Shown: positions 6,985 through 15,876, counted from the stretch's first letter. The stretch: 64,000 nt of DNA from Bacillota bacterium (GCA_023421505.1 JAEZTJ010000008.1:124001-188000); one strand, 5' to 3'. Numbers and translations: made by a program. The notes: generated by a model from the sequence alone, not told the origin.

Positions 6985-8969
6985 TACTCATTCACCACCT
7001 TCAACTCCGCACCATCCGATACGCTTAACAACACCATCTGACAATCCAATTGAGGTATATTAAAATTGTTCACCCTCTCAGCGTTATCAATAAATACCGG
7101 AACACTAACATCATAGATTTTCTGCAGTGTAGCAATTATATCGAGTTCAGCTAAAATCTTATGTCCGCTATTTAATGCACTGCTGTAAGTCTGTCCATTT
7201 ACCATCGGTTCACATACCGGCTTATAACCACCATTGATCTGAGTCTCGAACAACTTCCATTTAACAACCTTGAAATGCTCGTTGATCTTCTCGGATAGCA
7301 AATTCACCTTTGCCTTGTTAAACTCTTCAAGAAGATATTGCTCGCGTTCAAGGGTTGCAATGGATTGAGACACCTGACGTTGTTCTTCTTTAAGTTCTTC
7401 TACTCTATCCTTTGCATCGTCGATATGTTGCTTGGAGGCTAAAACACCTTTAACAATATCGATATCATCTTGGATGGATTTCTTTTGAGTGAGTAAATCT
7501 GCTTTAAGCTGATCTGCATTAGCGGTATTTATTAATTCAAGTTCGCCTGTTTTGATTTTTAAATCATCAGCTAATCGATGATATTCAGGTATGCTTTCGA
7601 GTTTGAAGAGCTCAACTTCACTTGGCAACTTCTCTAATTCCGCTTTCTTGCTGTCAAGGTTAATCTGCAATTCGGCTTTTTCGGCATCATACTCAACCAA
7701 CTTCTGTTCGAGTTCTTCAATAGCTGCCTTGTCCTTGACGATCTGCTCATTAAATAAATTTCCCTGCTCAATAACTCCATCTAGCTTCTTCTGCTTCGCA
7801 TCAATTCTGTTCTGTTTCTCAACCTCGTATTTTGACCGTAGAGAACGCTGTTTTTCTTCTGGCAATGTTTGCCCACAAGTCGGACAATTAAGGCTATTCT
7901 CGTCAAATTGCTCTGCTTCGATGGCGGATATTTCAGCTTTGACAGCAGAATAATCTTTCTTTGATTGCGTGAGAAATTCGGTGTTGCGTTCGATGGATTT
8001 TTGCTTCAATGCAACTTGGTCTTTAGTGGATGATATTGACTTTTCTACCTTCCATATCATTTCCCCTAAATCCTGCACTTGCATCCGAATATTGTAGGAG
8101 CCGTCGCTTAATTTCTTTTTTTCTGCCCTCTCAATTTCGTCCATCTTACCCTTGATATCTGCAATCTCGGATTTCAACCGATTAACTTCCTCGTATGCCT
8201 TAGAGGTATCGGTGATCTGATTTTCAACCTCGGATAGTTTTTCTTTGAGGGATGATAGCTGTAATTCCCTATCCGAAAAATCAATCTCAATAATTGTTCT
8301 GCTAACCTCATCAATCTTTACAGGGATTTCTTCTAGTTTCTTTCTCTGGACGGATAAAGCTTTCTTATTCCGGCTTTCAAGTTCCTCAACCGTGAATTGT
8401 TCAAGTAATACTGTCAAAGAGGTTAATCTTCCGTCAGATGCTATTACATCTGCATCCGTGATGTTCGATACCAACTTAAAGAGAACTTCTCTTCTATCCA
8501 TTGGTTTCATTGCCATAAATGCGTTTGTGTTGGAAACATACTTGAATATTTCCTCCGATATCAGATTGTCTATGTAGCTCTTAAAATCTTTTTCCTTATA
8601 TGGGATTGTGTTGACCTCGTAGGCGTTTTCGTTTCCCTGAAATGTTTGCTCTTCTGAACCTCTCTTTTTTACCCACTTTTGAGATTGAACCTTAATAATC
8701 TCCAATGGCTTACCGTTAACCTCTAATTCAGCCTTGACTTCGATATCAACGAAATCAATGTCCTTGCCATGCTTGTCCTTAGGGCGGATATCAAAGTTGG
8801 ATGAACCGTTGCTATCTTTTCCGAACAATAGCCACATAAATGCATCTGCGATTGTGGTTTTACCGGAACCGTTCTGGCCTTTGACTGCGGTTCTTTGACC
8901 AAATTTGATTAGGCGGTCTTTGCAGCCTTTGAAATTTTTAATATGTAAACTTTTTAGAATGATATTCAT
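6984..8969 (-). CDS. Rad50/SbcC-like SMC-type ATPase
   Basis: A 661-residue protein built like a short Rad50/SbcC. The Walker A GQNGSGKTT is near residues 32-40. Two long coiled coils run from about 185 to 530 with a zinc hook CPTCGQ (about residue 365) between them. A C-terminal head follows with a LNSGHKILAELDIIATLQ signature and a Walker B-like VPVFIDNAERV. Partners usually include the SbcD/Mre11 nuclease, but none lies beside it; the nearest metallophosphoesterase is at 28.8 kb in another operon. It is about two thirds the length of SbcC. It probably tethers or clears DNA ends for RecT-driven recombination. Its start follows the next upstream gene by 17 bases. Confidence 0.85.
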   Translation of the reverse strand: MNIILKSLHIKNFKGCKDRLIKFGQRTAVKGQNGSGKTTIADAFMWLLFGKDSNGSSNFDIRPKDKHGKDIDFVDIEVKAELEVNGKPLEIIKVQSQKWVKKRGSEEQTFQGNENAYEVNTIPYKEKDFKSYIDNLISEEIFKYVSNTNAFMAMKPMDRREVLFKLVSNITDADVIASDGRLTSLTVLLEQFTVEELESRNKKALSVQRKKLEEIPVKIDEVSRTIIEIDFSDRELQLSSLKEKLSEVENQITDTSKAYEEVNRLKSEIADIKGKMDEIERAEKKKLSDGSYNIRMQVQDLGEMIWKVEKSISSTKDQVALKQKSIERNTEFLTQSKKDYSAVKAEISAIEAEQFDENSLNCPTCGQTLPEEKQRSLRSKYEVEKQNRIDAKQKKLDGVIEQGNLFNEQIVKDKAAIEELEQKLVEYDAEKAELQINLDSKKAELEKLPSEVELFKLESIPEYHRLADDLKIKTGELELINTANADQLKADLLTQKKSIQDDIDIVKGVLASKQHIDDAKDRVEELKEEQRQVSQSIATLEREQYLLEEFNKAKVNLLSEKINEHFKVVKWKLFETQINGGYKPVCEPMVNGQTYSSALNSGHKILAELDIIATLQKIYDVSVPVFIDNAERVNNFNIPQLDCQMVLLSVSDGAELKVVNE

Positions 8970-8986
8970 GATATTCTTTTCCTTTC

Positions 8987-10633
8987 TTATTTTGATTGAC
9001 GGTTAAATAACTCTTTGATTAATTCTTCTTGGGTGCATTCGGATAGTGAAGTTCTATCTGGCTCTTCTGGCTTGCTTTCTGGTTGGTAGTTTTCGAGGAC
9101 GACATATTCGGAGTAATGTATTGCTTTACATGGTTCTTTTTCTGTGAATACGGTACTTCTGCTTGCTCCTATTTTTATGACCTTTGTAATATCGCCATTT
9201 TTATAATACTTACCGTAGCTAGGATCTCCGTTAACCACCCTTATCCACTCCCCAACCTTTGCCAGACGATGCAAAACACGAACCAAGCATTGTGCTGAGC
9301 CACGATTTACATTTTTCCAACTTTCAAAACTTTTCCACTCATATCCCTCTATTCCCTCATCAAAAGCCATATGACCATTTTTAAACTCATAAGTCTTGCC
9401 TTTTGTCAAGCTTCTTCCAATTTCAGAACATTTATCTTTAACGCAATAGAATTCAACGGTTTCTTCATTAACTTCTTTGATGGTGGGTTCATCTTTAGGA
9501 ATATACCCTTCAAGCACAACATATTCAGTATCGTTAATAGGCTTTCCATCATGCCCATATGTAGTGAGTGTTTCGATTGATTCCCTCTTTCTTACCTTTA
9601 AAACATCGCCTTTGCGATAATCTTTTTCCGACACTAAGCCGTTGTAAATCGGAGAAACAATCTTTATCCATTCATTAGGTTGAGCGATGCGATTAACTTC
9701 ATTGACGATGGGCTTTGATGGGGTGTAGTCGATTATTTCCCATCCATATAATTTGTGAGCACTACCGCTAATATCGCAAAATCCAAGACCAAATTTATAA
9801 TCATAAATGGTTTTTTCTTTGTAAACATCCCAGTTAGTATGAGAAGGAGCTAATTGATTGCCATGCCACTTAATCCCCTGCACATCACATTCTTTCAAAA
9901 ACTCCCTAGCCTTTTCCTTGGTATCACAATGTACTGCGAACTTACCGGCTTTGAAGCCTGTCCAATCAAAAGAATTAACCGCTGTATCTTCCATGACTTT
10001 TCCATCGAAGCACTCAGCAATCCATCTTCTCGGTGAGCCCTCAATGCTATATCTCATGCCCCATTCGGTTTCTTTTGCTTCTGTGATTGTAACGATGTTT
10101 TCAGAAAACCTGCACATATCAGTCCAAATATTAAATACACCATCGGTAGCCATTTTATAGAGGTCTTTTTTGACCTTTACGCGATCATTGATCTCGTATT
10201 TATCTTGTTTGATAATGTGGTATGTGGGCTCATCTCCAATAATGATATCTGGTTTGATTTCCACTGGATTAAATCTGTCGATTACCCTATCGATAACCAT
10301 CTTGACAGCGGCTTTGAGATCATATCCACAATCTGATAACTTGATATGCTGCGTATACTTGTTTTCGCCGTCAGAAATAGTTGCAACAACCTTGTTTTTC
10401 CTGCGGTATATACTGATAGATTCATACGAAGACGTTTGGCATTCAATCAAATATCCTTTGTAACTATTGTTTCGATTCATTAATTCGTTAAAATCAGAAT
10501 AAGGCCCGCTTTTACCTCCGTCTTCTCTGGTGCATATTCCGTCTTTAAATTCATATATTTTGTCGTTTTTAAATACTAAGTCATCTAATAAATAGCAGTC
10601 TTTAACGCACCTAACCTTAAAGTTTCCATTCAT
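8987..10633 (-). CDS. Large phage protein with two repeated beta-rich modules
   Basis: A 548-residue protein of unknown function. Two module types recur. One is FKVRCVKDCYLLDDLVFKN (residue 4) and EFYCVKDKCSEIGRSLTKGK (near residue 390), each followed by a Y-E-F-K-(D/N)-G-turn. The other is NEWIKIVSPIYNGL (near residue 320) and GEWIRVVNGDPSYGKYY (near residue 460), each ending in EYVVLE. These look like small SH3/KOW-type barrels joined by linkers, possibly reading or holding nucleic acid. Similar multi-module proteins occur in clostridial phages without an assigned role. Confidence 0.6.
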   Translation of the reverse strand: MNGNFKVRCVKDCYLLDDLVFKNDKIYEFKDGICTREDGGKSGPYSDFNELMNRNNSYKGYLIECQTSSYESISIYRRKNKVVATISDGENKYTQHIKLSDCGYDLKAAVKMVIDRVIDRFNPVEIKPDIIIGDEPTYHIIKQDKYEINDRVKVKKDLYKMATDGVFNIWTDMCRFSENIVTITEAKETEWGMRYSIEGSPRRWIAECFDGKVMEDTAVNSFDWTGFKAGKFAVHCDTKEKAREFLKECDVQGIKWHGNQLAPSHTNWDVYKEKTIYDYKFGLGFCDISGSAHKLYGWEIIDYTPSKPIVNEVNRIAQPNEWIKIVSPIYNGLVSEKDYRKGDVLKVRKRESIETLTTYGHDGKPINDTEYVVLEGYIPKDEPTIKEVNEETVEFYCVKDKCSEIGRSLTKGKTYEFKNGHMAFDEGIEGYEWKSFESWKNVNRGSAQCLVRVLHRLAKVGEWIRVVNGDPSYGKYYKNGDITKVIKIGASRSTVFTEKEPCKAIHYSEYVVLENYQPESKPEEPDRTSLSECTQEELIKELFNRQSK

Positions 10634-10676
10634 CTTGACATATCCTCCATAATCTGATATTTTTAATTTAGAATAT

Positions 10677-10850
10677 TTAACTTATCGCTCGTTTAGTGTT
10701 GGCGCACTGGCGAGCCTTTTCTTTTGGGAAAACTCCTTTTCTCCTGCTTTCACAATGCGGACATTCATAACCGGTTGGCGGAATTCTCTGAACAATGCTT
10801 ATATTCCATCTTTGACCGCATGTCCTACAAGTTTTAAACCTAATCTTCAA
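10677..10850 (-). CDS. Small zinc-ribbon protein (57 aa)
   Basis: A short frame that is easy to miss. It starts at TTG 10850, chosen because AGGAGG lies eight bases upstream, inside the end of the preceding gene. The product has CRTCGQRW and YECPHCESRR, giving a four-Cys zinc ribbon, and ends Lys/Arg-rich. Such proteins bind nucleic acid or act as small adaptors. No specific family is assigned. Confidence 0.6.
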   Translation of the reverse strand: MKIRFKTCRTCGQRWNISIVQRIPPTGYECPHCESRRKGVFPKEKARQCANTKRAIS

Positions 10851-11059
10851 TGCAGCTGCCTCCTTGGATTAATCTCGTTGTCAAGTTTCCAAAGGATGGC
10901 TAAATTACCGAAAAAGAATATGTAGCATAGAAAAGTGATTATTACGGCTCTCTTGACATTAATTGTTCCACTGTCAAATAGCATTGCTGTTACTATTGCG
11001 GTGCAGATCAGAGAAGCCATGAAAACCTTTATTACAACCTTTACAATGCTTTTTATCAT
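10847..11059 (-). CDS. Small two-pass membrane protein
   Basis: A 70-residue protein with two hydrophobic segments (about residues 8-28, VIKVFMASLICTAIVTAML, and 38-58, AVIITFLCYIFFFGNLAILW) and a basic end. Topology suggests both ends on the same side. It overlaps its neighbours by four bases each way (ATGA type). The neighbouring lytic transglycosylase hints at a cell-envelope role, but there is no family match. Confidence 0.55.
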   Translation of the reverse strand: MIKSIVKVVIKVFMASLICTAIVTAMLFDSGTINVKRAVIITFLCYIFFFGNLAILWKLDNEINPRRQLH

Positions 11060-11292
11060 GCTCCCACAAGCTTTCCGACAGCACGCCTTAGCATACTTTT
11101 CTTCTTGATCTGCTTACCTCCATTGACTGAAACATGTCCCTTCTTTGTTCTGCTTTCCTTCCATAGGCAACGGAATGCCTTAATGGTTTTGCCGTATGAT
11201 TTCTCGGCTTGATGACGGATTACCGAACGCTTTAACTTTCTGAGACATCCGCTGTAATCATGTGGTTTTGAAACTCTCTTTTTGGTTTTCAT
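11056..11292 (-). CDS. Small basic phage protein (78 aa)
   Basis: Not recognised. It is highly basic: runs such as MKTKKRVSKPHDYSGCLRKL and KQIKKKSMLRRAVGKLVGA give a strong positive charge suited to nucleic-acid binding. It overlaps the two-pass membrane gene by four bases. No domain is identifiable. Confidence 0.5.
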   Translation of the reverse strand: MKTKKRVSKPHDYSGCLRKLKRSVIRHQAEKSYGKTIKAFRCLWKESRTKKGHVSVNGGKQIKKKSMLRRAVGKLVGA

Positions 11293-11303
11293 AAAAACCC
11301 TCC

Positions 11304-11516
11304 TTATAATTTATTAATCAATTCATGCATCTGCATTTTGATTTCAATTTTCTGTGCCTCAAGTTCTGTTATAACTGATTTTTCAGTTTCTTCTGATAAT
11401 CCCCAACACGTACACTGGTTGATACTTACTTGAATTCCCCAAAGCTTTTCTTTCAAAGTTTCAAGTGTTGGATTTAAAGAAATGTTACAAGTGCGACATT
11501 CAAAATTCATTTTCAT
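11304..11516 (-). CDS. Small phage protein with Cys pairs (70 aa)
   Basis: Not recognised. The first 20 residues carry CRTC, and CTC appears in the middle, which may bind metal; the rest is helical (ETEKSVITELEAQKIEIKMQMHELINKL), a possible coiled coil. It overlaps the transglycosylase gene by four bases. Confidence 0.5.
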   Translation of the reverse strand: MKMNFECRTCNISLNPTLETLKEKLWGIQVSINQCTCWGLSEETEKSVITELEAQKIEIKMQMHELINKL

Positions 11517-12040
11517 CCCTCCTTAATTTTCCTATATCTCTCAACAACCTCTCGGCTGTATCGGCTTGAACAAATTCCTTGCGACCATAATTCCCTGGTC
11601 CGGCCCTCTCCCATGTTGTAACTCATTAGTATTCGATGAACATCTTCGTACTTCTTTGACAGCAATCCCAATATGTAACATCCACACTGAATATTCTGCC
11701 TTGGGTCGTAGAAGTCGGTAATTCTTAATTCCTCACGAAGCCATTCAAAATTACAGCTGTTAATCTGCATTAATCCACGGTCATGAGTGCCGTTATCGTT
11801 GTAGTTGATTGCTTCTGCTTGTCCATCTGATTCGTGACCGATCAATGCTTTTACGAGTAGACTGTCAATGTTGTATATGGCTGAATAATAGGCTGCGTAC
11901 AAATCAATTGGATCTTCTTCGGATGCTGTCAATATGGTGCTTATACCTGCAATTGGTGTCTCACATGAAGCTTGTACACTATTTGGCAGCAGTAAGAAGA
12001 ACGCTGTCAACAGAACTGTCATTAGTAGAAATTTTTTCAT
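11513..12040 (-). CDS. Secreted lytic transglycosylase (SLT domain)
   Basis: A 175-residue secreted protein. The N-terminus MKKFLLMTVLLTAFFLLLPNS is a signal peptide. The SLT core follows: ALIGHESDGQAEAIN (the catalytic Glu within HESD, about residue 66), DRGLMQIN and ILMSYNMGEGRT. The family cleaves murein without water. I start at ATG 12040, with AGGTGG before it; a GTG three codons upstream is possible. It is unusual here because it lies in the early operon, far from the holin-endolysin pair. A role in infection, DNA entry or plasmid-like transfer is possible. Confidence 0.85.
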   Translation of the reverse strand: MKKFLLMTVLLTAFFLLLPNSVQASCETPIAGISTILTASEEDPIDLYAAYYSAIYNIDSLLVKALIGHESDGQAEAINYNDNGTHDRGLMQINSCNFEWLREELRITDFYDPRQNIQCGCYILGLLSKKYEDVHRILMSYNMGEGRTRELWSQGICSSRYSREVVERYRKIKEG

Positions 12041-12049
12041 ATCATCCAC

Positions 12050-12832
12050 CTATAACGCAAAATGGCGATTTGGCATTTTGTTGCGCAGCCTAGCATTGTA
12101 ATATTTTAACAACGTGTTCATCATCTTAACCGCCTGTTTATTAGTAGTTAAATCGCACTTGGATTCTCTTACAACCTTAATCGGTGCTACAACGGAAAGT
12201 TGTTTTGCAAATGTCTTGTTATTAAAGCAATCATCGCATCTATAGATATTTAAGAATTCCGCTACTCCTTCTAAAACTTGATTGTTTAATGAATATCTAT
12301 CTCCGTTCCATGTTTCTTTAATTAGCCATAATACTTCATCGAGTACACTTGAACCGTATTTCTTATATATCTTTTCAACAGAACCTATTGCACATATTGA
12401 ATTATCACAACTTGCAGCAGTTATTCTAAATCCATACTTACTTGCTATAGCATTGATACACATAGCTGCTTCATTTTTTGATTCGATTTCAGCATTGAAT
12501 ATCTCTGTTTTTCTTAGATGCTTTATCTCGCCATGTGCTCCATTTAGTTTAGTGAAGTAATCGGCTTCCTGTTCATACGTCAGACCTTCATATACAAGAG
12601 CCATGATGCCTTCTCTTTTCACGTTTTTGCATAGCATAATGCGATGCTGACCATCTATTGCAAAATAACTACCATTCCTCAAGCTTGCGGTTATTGTTCC
12701 TAATTGCGTTTCATCAAAGCACTCACTCTTTTCTTTAACCCATGCAGTATCGGCAGGAGTCCACGGTCTTTGATATTTATCAATCCTAATAGAATTGACT
12801 GGTAAAAACTGATAACTAGACTTAATTTTCAT
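12050..12832 (-). CDS. ParB/Srx-fold protein, DUF6551-like
   Basis: A 260-residue protein with a ParB-type N-terminal motif: NSIRIDKYQRPWT then YFAIDGQHRIMLCKN (about residues 55-69). DGQHR is the ParB/Srx signature that in ParB binds CTP and in relatives acts as a nuclease or phosphotransfer site. The rest is helical and may bind DNA. It follows another ParB-like gene, so two copies of the fold lie in tandem. The AGGAGG site before ATG 12832 is strong. The role is not certain: segregation, DNA processing or regulation. Confidence 0.7.
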   Translation of the reverse strand: MKIKSSYQFLPVNSIRIDKYQRPWTPADTAWVKEKSECFDETQLGTITASLRNGSYFAIDGQHRIMLCKNVKREGIMALVYEGLTYEQEADYFTKLNGAHGEIKHLRKTEIFNAEIESKNEAAMCINAIASKYGFRITAASCDNSICAIGSVEKIYKKYGSSVLDEVLWLIKETWNGDRYSLNNQVLEGVAEFLNIYRCDDCFNNKTFAKQLSVVAPIKVVRESKCDLTTNKQAVKMMNTLLKYYNARLRNKMPNRHFAL

Positions 12833-13815
12833 TACATATCCTCCTTAATAAAATCATTGATTTTGTTTAAATTATTGATTGTTTCTGATAATTCAGGTTT
12901 TAAAAATGTTTCATCTTTTAATAAGTTCTCGGAAAATAAAAACTTATTAATCGAAATATTAAAATCATGAAGTAATTCTTTTAACTCATTTGCTAATACG
13001 TTTTTCGATGAAGCAATTAAATCTTCGCTTGGTGTATTGTGATTTCTCATTTCTTCATAATAAGAATTGAGAAGTTCATCGGGGTATTTCTCGTTTAGCT
13101 CTCTTGTTTTTGCCATTGTGAGTCCTGCTGATTTTCTGGTGGATTGGCAAGATTTACATTCAGTTGCTCTTCCGTAGAATTCTGATATAGGCTTTTCTTG
13201 ACTACATATTGAGCATGTCTTGGTTTCTGGAATGCCTTTAATTTCGTTGCAAATCTTACTGACCGCCTCTCCTTTTCTTGCACGTTCAATTTGTTCGGGT
13301 GTGCCTTTAGTAACAATTGTTTCAACTCTTGCTATAGTGCCTTCTGATGTACCGGAGATTTCGGCTAGGGCTTTTCGGGTGGTGCCTTGACTTATCGGTT
13401 CTGACCAATTGGTCATAAGCGATTTTGCACTTTTTTTATCGCCACCAGCCAATGATTGCCTTCCCTTTGCCTTTTCCTCCAATATAGGCTTCAACCTCAA
13501 AGCCAAAACCCCACGGTCAAACATGGATAGATTTCTTCTTCCGAATTGGTTCCTAATAATCCATGCGATTACATCGCTTCTGCTGTCAAACTGTTTGTCC
13601 ACCGTCTGAAACTCAATCTCATTATCCGTACAAATCTGATAACGATTATGTCCATCAATCAGAATGTCGCCCCATGTTACCAGTGCATCACGGCAACCTT
13701 CCCGCATGATATTTTCCTTAAGTTGTACAAATTCTTCAGCTGTCAATGGCGGTATCAGGCTTTTGAACTCTTCATCAATTTTCAATATCACCTTCTTTTC
13801 ACCTACTTTCTTCAA
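12832..13815 (-). CDS. ParB-like partition/DNA-binding protein
   Basis: A 327-residue ParB-type protein. The N-terminal motif is TWGDILIDGHNRYQIC (about residues 46-61), with a following FGRRNLSMFDRGVLALRLKPIL and an HTH region (TRKALAEISGTSEGTIARVETIV). A short Cys cluster, CSICSQEKPISEFYGRATECKSC (near residue 200), resembles a zinc ribbon. The start is TTG, embedded in the stop of the Cro-like gene (TTGA). The family places plasmids or phages during division, or represses transcription. No ParA lies beside it. Confidence 0.7.
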   Translation of the reverse strand: MKKVGEKKVILKIDEEFKSLIPPLTAEEFVQLKENIMREGCRDALVTWGDILIDGHNRYQICTDNEIEFQTVDKQFDSRSDVIAWIIRNQFGRRNLSMFDRGVLALRLKPILEEKAKGRQSLAGGDKKSAKSLMTNWSEPISQGTTRKALAEISGTSEGTIARVETIVTKGTPEQIERARKGEAVSKICNEIKGIPETKTCSICSQEKPISEFYGRATECKSCQSTRKSAGLTMAKTRELNEKYPDELLNSYYEEMRNHNTPSEDLIASSKNVLANELKELLHDFNISINKFLFSENLLKDETFLKPELSETINNLNKINDFIKEDM

Positions 13816-13994
13816 ATTAAATCCCCAATGGTTACCCCTAGATATGTAGCGATCTTTTGAAGCTTGTCCAGCTTGGGATGAGTTCTCCCTGCCTTCCAGT
13901 CATAGAGCGTTGCCGTGGAAATATCAGTGTCTTTTGCTACCCGATAAATTGTTAATCCCTTTTCCTCCATCAATTTTTCAAATTTTTGGTACAA
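13812..13994 (-). CDS. Cro-like helix-turn-helix repressor
   Basis: A 60-residue XRE protein, YQKFEKLMEEKGLTIYRVAK and onward. It is a clear paralogue of the rightward regulator at 14,249 (matched pair FEKL, YDWKAGRTHPKLDKL). The start is TTG 13,994, because GGAGG lies seven bases upstream; a longer ATG start at 14,030 would run through the ribosome binding site. It is the first gene of the leftward early operon and faces the CI-like gene, so it is the likely Cro of the lysis-lysogeny switch. Confidence 0.82.
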   Translation of the reverse strand: MYQKFEKLMEEKGLTIYRVAKDTDISTATLYDWKAGRTHPKLDKLQKIATYLGVTIGDLI

Positions 13995-14248
13995 ATTAAT
14001 ACCTCCTTTCCGATATGTAAAATTTTTCATTAAAAAGTTGCGAAAAATCCTTGCATCTATATCGGTTTTCTGCTATACTACCAATTGTCGAGATTGGAAA
14101 TGCAATACAACTGAATATAGATATAAAGTCGCTATTACTATAATCGTTTTCCGATATATTTATGCTATCACAAGTTTCCGTTATAGTCAATAGCCTTATT
14201 AACCGTTTTTAACTATAATTATTTATTTGTGAAAGGTGCATATTAATC
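13995..14248. promoter_or_regulatory. Divergent lysis-lysogeny control region
   Basis: This 254-base region lies between the leftward Cro-like gene and the rightward CI-like gene. The half-site CGATAT recurs: CCGATATG at 14,010-14,017, TATATCGG at 14,058-14,065 and CCGATATA at 14,151-14,158. At 14,143-14,155 ATCG-TTTTC-CGAT makes an inverted repeat, a good operator candidate. A TATAAT at 14,214-14,219 is a possible -10 for the rightward gene; its -35 is weak. Operator status is inferred from repetition and position. Confidence 0.55.
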
Positions 14249-14620
14249 ATGTATGAAACATTCGAAAAACTATTAATTATGAACAATGTCACGGCTTATA
14301 AGGTGTCTAAAGATACTGGAATACCATACTCAGCATTATCAGAATGGAAGATGGGAAGAAGCACACCAAAGCAAGATAAGTTAATGAAAATAGCAGAATA
14401 TTTCGGGGTTTCAATAGATTATTTATTAGGAATTGATAATGAAACAAAGTTTAATGTAAAATTTTCTACAGATGAGGAAAATATGATCTTTCTTGAAATG
14501 ATGTCAAACATGGAAAAATTAAATATAAATGGAATGAAAGAAGCTCGCAGATACATGGCGTATTTAGCCGGGATACAAGAATATTTAAAAAATAATGACG
14601 ATAAAAATAGCGCGGAATAA
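14249..14620 (+). CDS. CI-like lysogeny repressor
   Basis: A 123-residue XRE regulator: an N-terminal helix-turn-helix (TAYKVSKDTGIPYSALSEWKMGRSTPKQDKLMKIAEYFGVSIDYLLG) and a short helical C-terminal part, without a recognisable LexA-like peptidase domain. It faces the Cro-like gene across the shared control region and is followed by a strong terminator, so it is transcribed alone, as expected for a lysogeny repressor. With no cleavage domain, induction is unlikely to use RecA-stimulated self-cleavage; an antirepressor or protease could do it. Confidence 0.82.
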   Translation: MYETFEKLLIMNNVTAYKVSKDTGIPYSALSEWKMGRSTPKQDKLMKIAEYFGVSIDYLLGIDNETKFNVKFSTDEENMIFLEMMSNMEKLNINGMKEARRYMAYLAGIQEYLKNNDDKNSAE

Positions 14621-14636
14621 ACCGCGCTTTATTTTT
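14609..14636 (+). terminator. Rho-independent terminator after CI-like gene
   Basis: AGCGCGG (14,609-14,615) and CCGCGCT (14,622-14,628) form a GC-rich stem closed by AATAAA, followed by TTATTTTT. It overlaps the stop codon region of the repressor gene. Confidence 0.85.
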
Positions 14637-14652
14637 GCTTTATTAAGTTTTA

Positions 14653-14919
14653 CTAATCAATTAAACGACAGATATACCTTGCGGATATACTATAAAATAC
14701 AGTTTTTCTGAGTTCCATTATCGAATTAAAGATTTCTTTATACTGTTCTATATCATTGCAAGAATAAGCTTTTTCAAGTTCTTCCTGCATCTCCACATAT
14801 TCTTCATTATTTTGCAATTCTTTCTCGCATTTAGATAAAATAAACCCCCCTATTTTTGTTTCAATTTGTTTGTTTATTACGTTTTCGTCATCATTAAGTG
14901 TCTTGTAGATAATTTCCAT
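14653..14919 (-). CDS. Hypothetical helical protein (88 aa)
   Basis: Not recognised. It is acidic and mainly helical (SKCEKELQNNEEYVEMQEELEKAYSCN), read convergently toward the CI-like gene. A GGGGGATTAAGC leader precedes the ATG. It may be a small protein expressed in the lysogen, since it lies among the regulators, but no motif shows its role. Confidence 0.5.
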   Translation of the reverse strand: MEIIYKTLNDDENVINKQIETKIGGFILSKCEKELQNNEEYVEMQEELEKAYSCNDIEQYKEIFNSIMELRKTVFYSISARYICRLID

Positions 14920-15113
14920 GCTTAATCCCCCTTGTACTTTACAATAGTTACCAGCGGCTGGTTATATTATATCAGAACATATGTTTGTTTTCAATACATT
15001 TCTTAAATTTGTATATAGGTGTTTCCGTAACAATATCGGTGTTGCCTATATATTTATTGCTTATATTGCTTGCCATTAACTGGTATGCTATCATGCTTTT
15101 CGAGGTGTTTTTT

Positions 15114-15401
15114 ATGTATGATAGGCAATTGACAGCAAATAGAATATACATGGCACGTAAGGACAAGTATCTAAAACAGGAAGACGTCGGAAACGCACTC
15201 GGCATCAGACAATCATCTTATTCTGATCTGGAAACAGGCAAAAGAGATATGACAGTTCCAGAGCTACTTATCCTTGCTGATCTATTTGACGTGCCTATTC
15301 CTTGGCTCCTTGGCACAAATAGCATACCACAACTTACAGACAAAGAATGTCTTGAGGTTGAAAATTATATAAAATATTTAATTGCAAAAAGAAATAAATA
15401 A
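15114..15401 (+). CDS. XRE-family transcriptional regulator
   Basis: A 95-residue helix-turn-helix protein with MARKDKYLKQEDVGNALGIRQSSYSDLETGKRDMTVPELLILADLFDVPIPWLLG (about residues 14-68). The start is ATG 15,114 after GAGGTG; a longer upstream frame is hydrophobic and overlaps promoter-like DNA, so it is not used. It ends at a strong terminator and is alone in its transcript. It is a second lysogeny-region regulator. A TTGACAGC copy at 15,129 encodes Leu-Thr-Ala here. Confidence 0.8.
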   Translation: MYDRQLTANRIYMARKDKYLKQEDVGNALGIRQSSYSDLETGKRDMTVPELLILADLFDVPIPWLLGTNSIPQLTDKECLEVENYIKYLIAKRNK

Positions 15402-15442
15402 CCCCTAATATCTTTTGCCGAGATATTAGGGGTTTGTTTTTT
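15400..15442 (+). terminator. Strong intrinsic terminator
   Basis: A perfect 14-bp stem (15,400-15,413 with 15,421-15,434) closes on a 7-base loop and is followed by TGTTTTTTT. It overlaps the stop codon of the XRE gene. The 180 bases that follow to 15,621 hold no gene that I can support. Confidence 0.9.
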
Positions 15443-15621
15443 TATCCGGTTTATTTTCCCCTAATTTTTGCGCAAGTCTAATAAACACTTTGTCAGTGCC
15501 AGACTTGCAATTTATATTGTTATCATTTGGGGAATAATAACCGTTTTTGTTGCTTTTTGTATGCGTTACTAATTTAACATATTCAAGAAGATATTTCCAT
15601 AGAATTTCATATTTGAAATAT

Positions 15622-15876
15622 TTACATAAATTTTACATTTTTAATATCTGTTTCGAATATATCTGATAAGTTTAAATCATAACCTAATCGAATAAATCCG
15701 TATGTGATCTGATATGCTGAAAAGAAACTAGGGCTATTCTTTCCATTCTTAATTTTTGATATTTCTGACTTACTTAATGATGATGCTACGGCTAACTCCT
15801 TAATGGTTATATTGTATTCATACAATAACTTCTGGATGTTATTATAAATCCGATCATTTACAACAATATTAGCCAT
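15622..15876 (-). CDS. XRE-family transcriptional regulator
   Basis: An 84-residue helix-turn-helix protein: LLYEYNITIKELAVASSLSKSEISKIKNGKNSPSFFSAYQIT. It is read leftward from an AT-rich region with a palindromic operator candidate. Its size and the lack of a second domain suggest a simple DNA-binding switch. What it controls is unknown; the ligase gene upstream runs the same way. Confidence 0.72.
   Translation of the reverse strand: MANIVVNDRIYNNIQKLLYEYNITIKELAVASSLSKSEISKIKNGKNSPSFFSAYQITYGFIRLGYDLNLSDIFETDIKNVKFM

Noticed and set aside
7591..8577. Forward-strand open frames in the SbcC-like gene
   Set aside because: Ser/Phe/Cys-rich translations opposite a coiled coil are typical antisense shadows.
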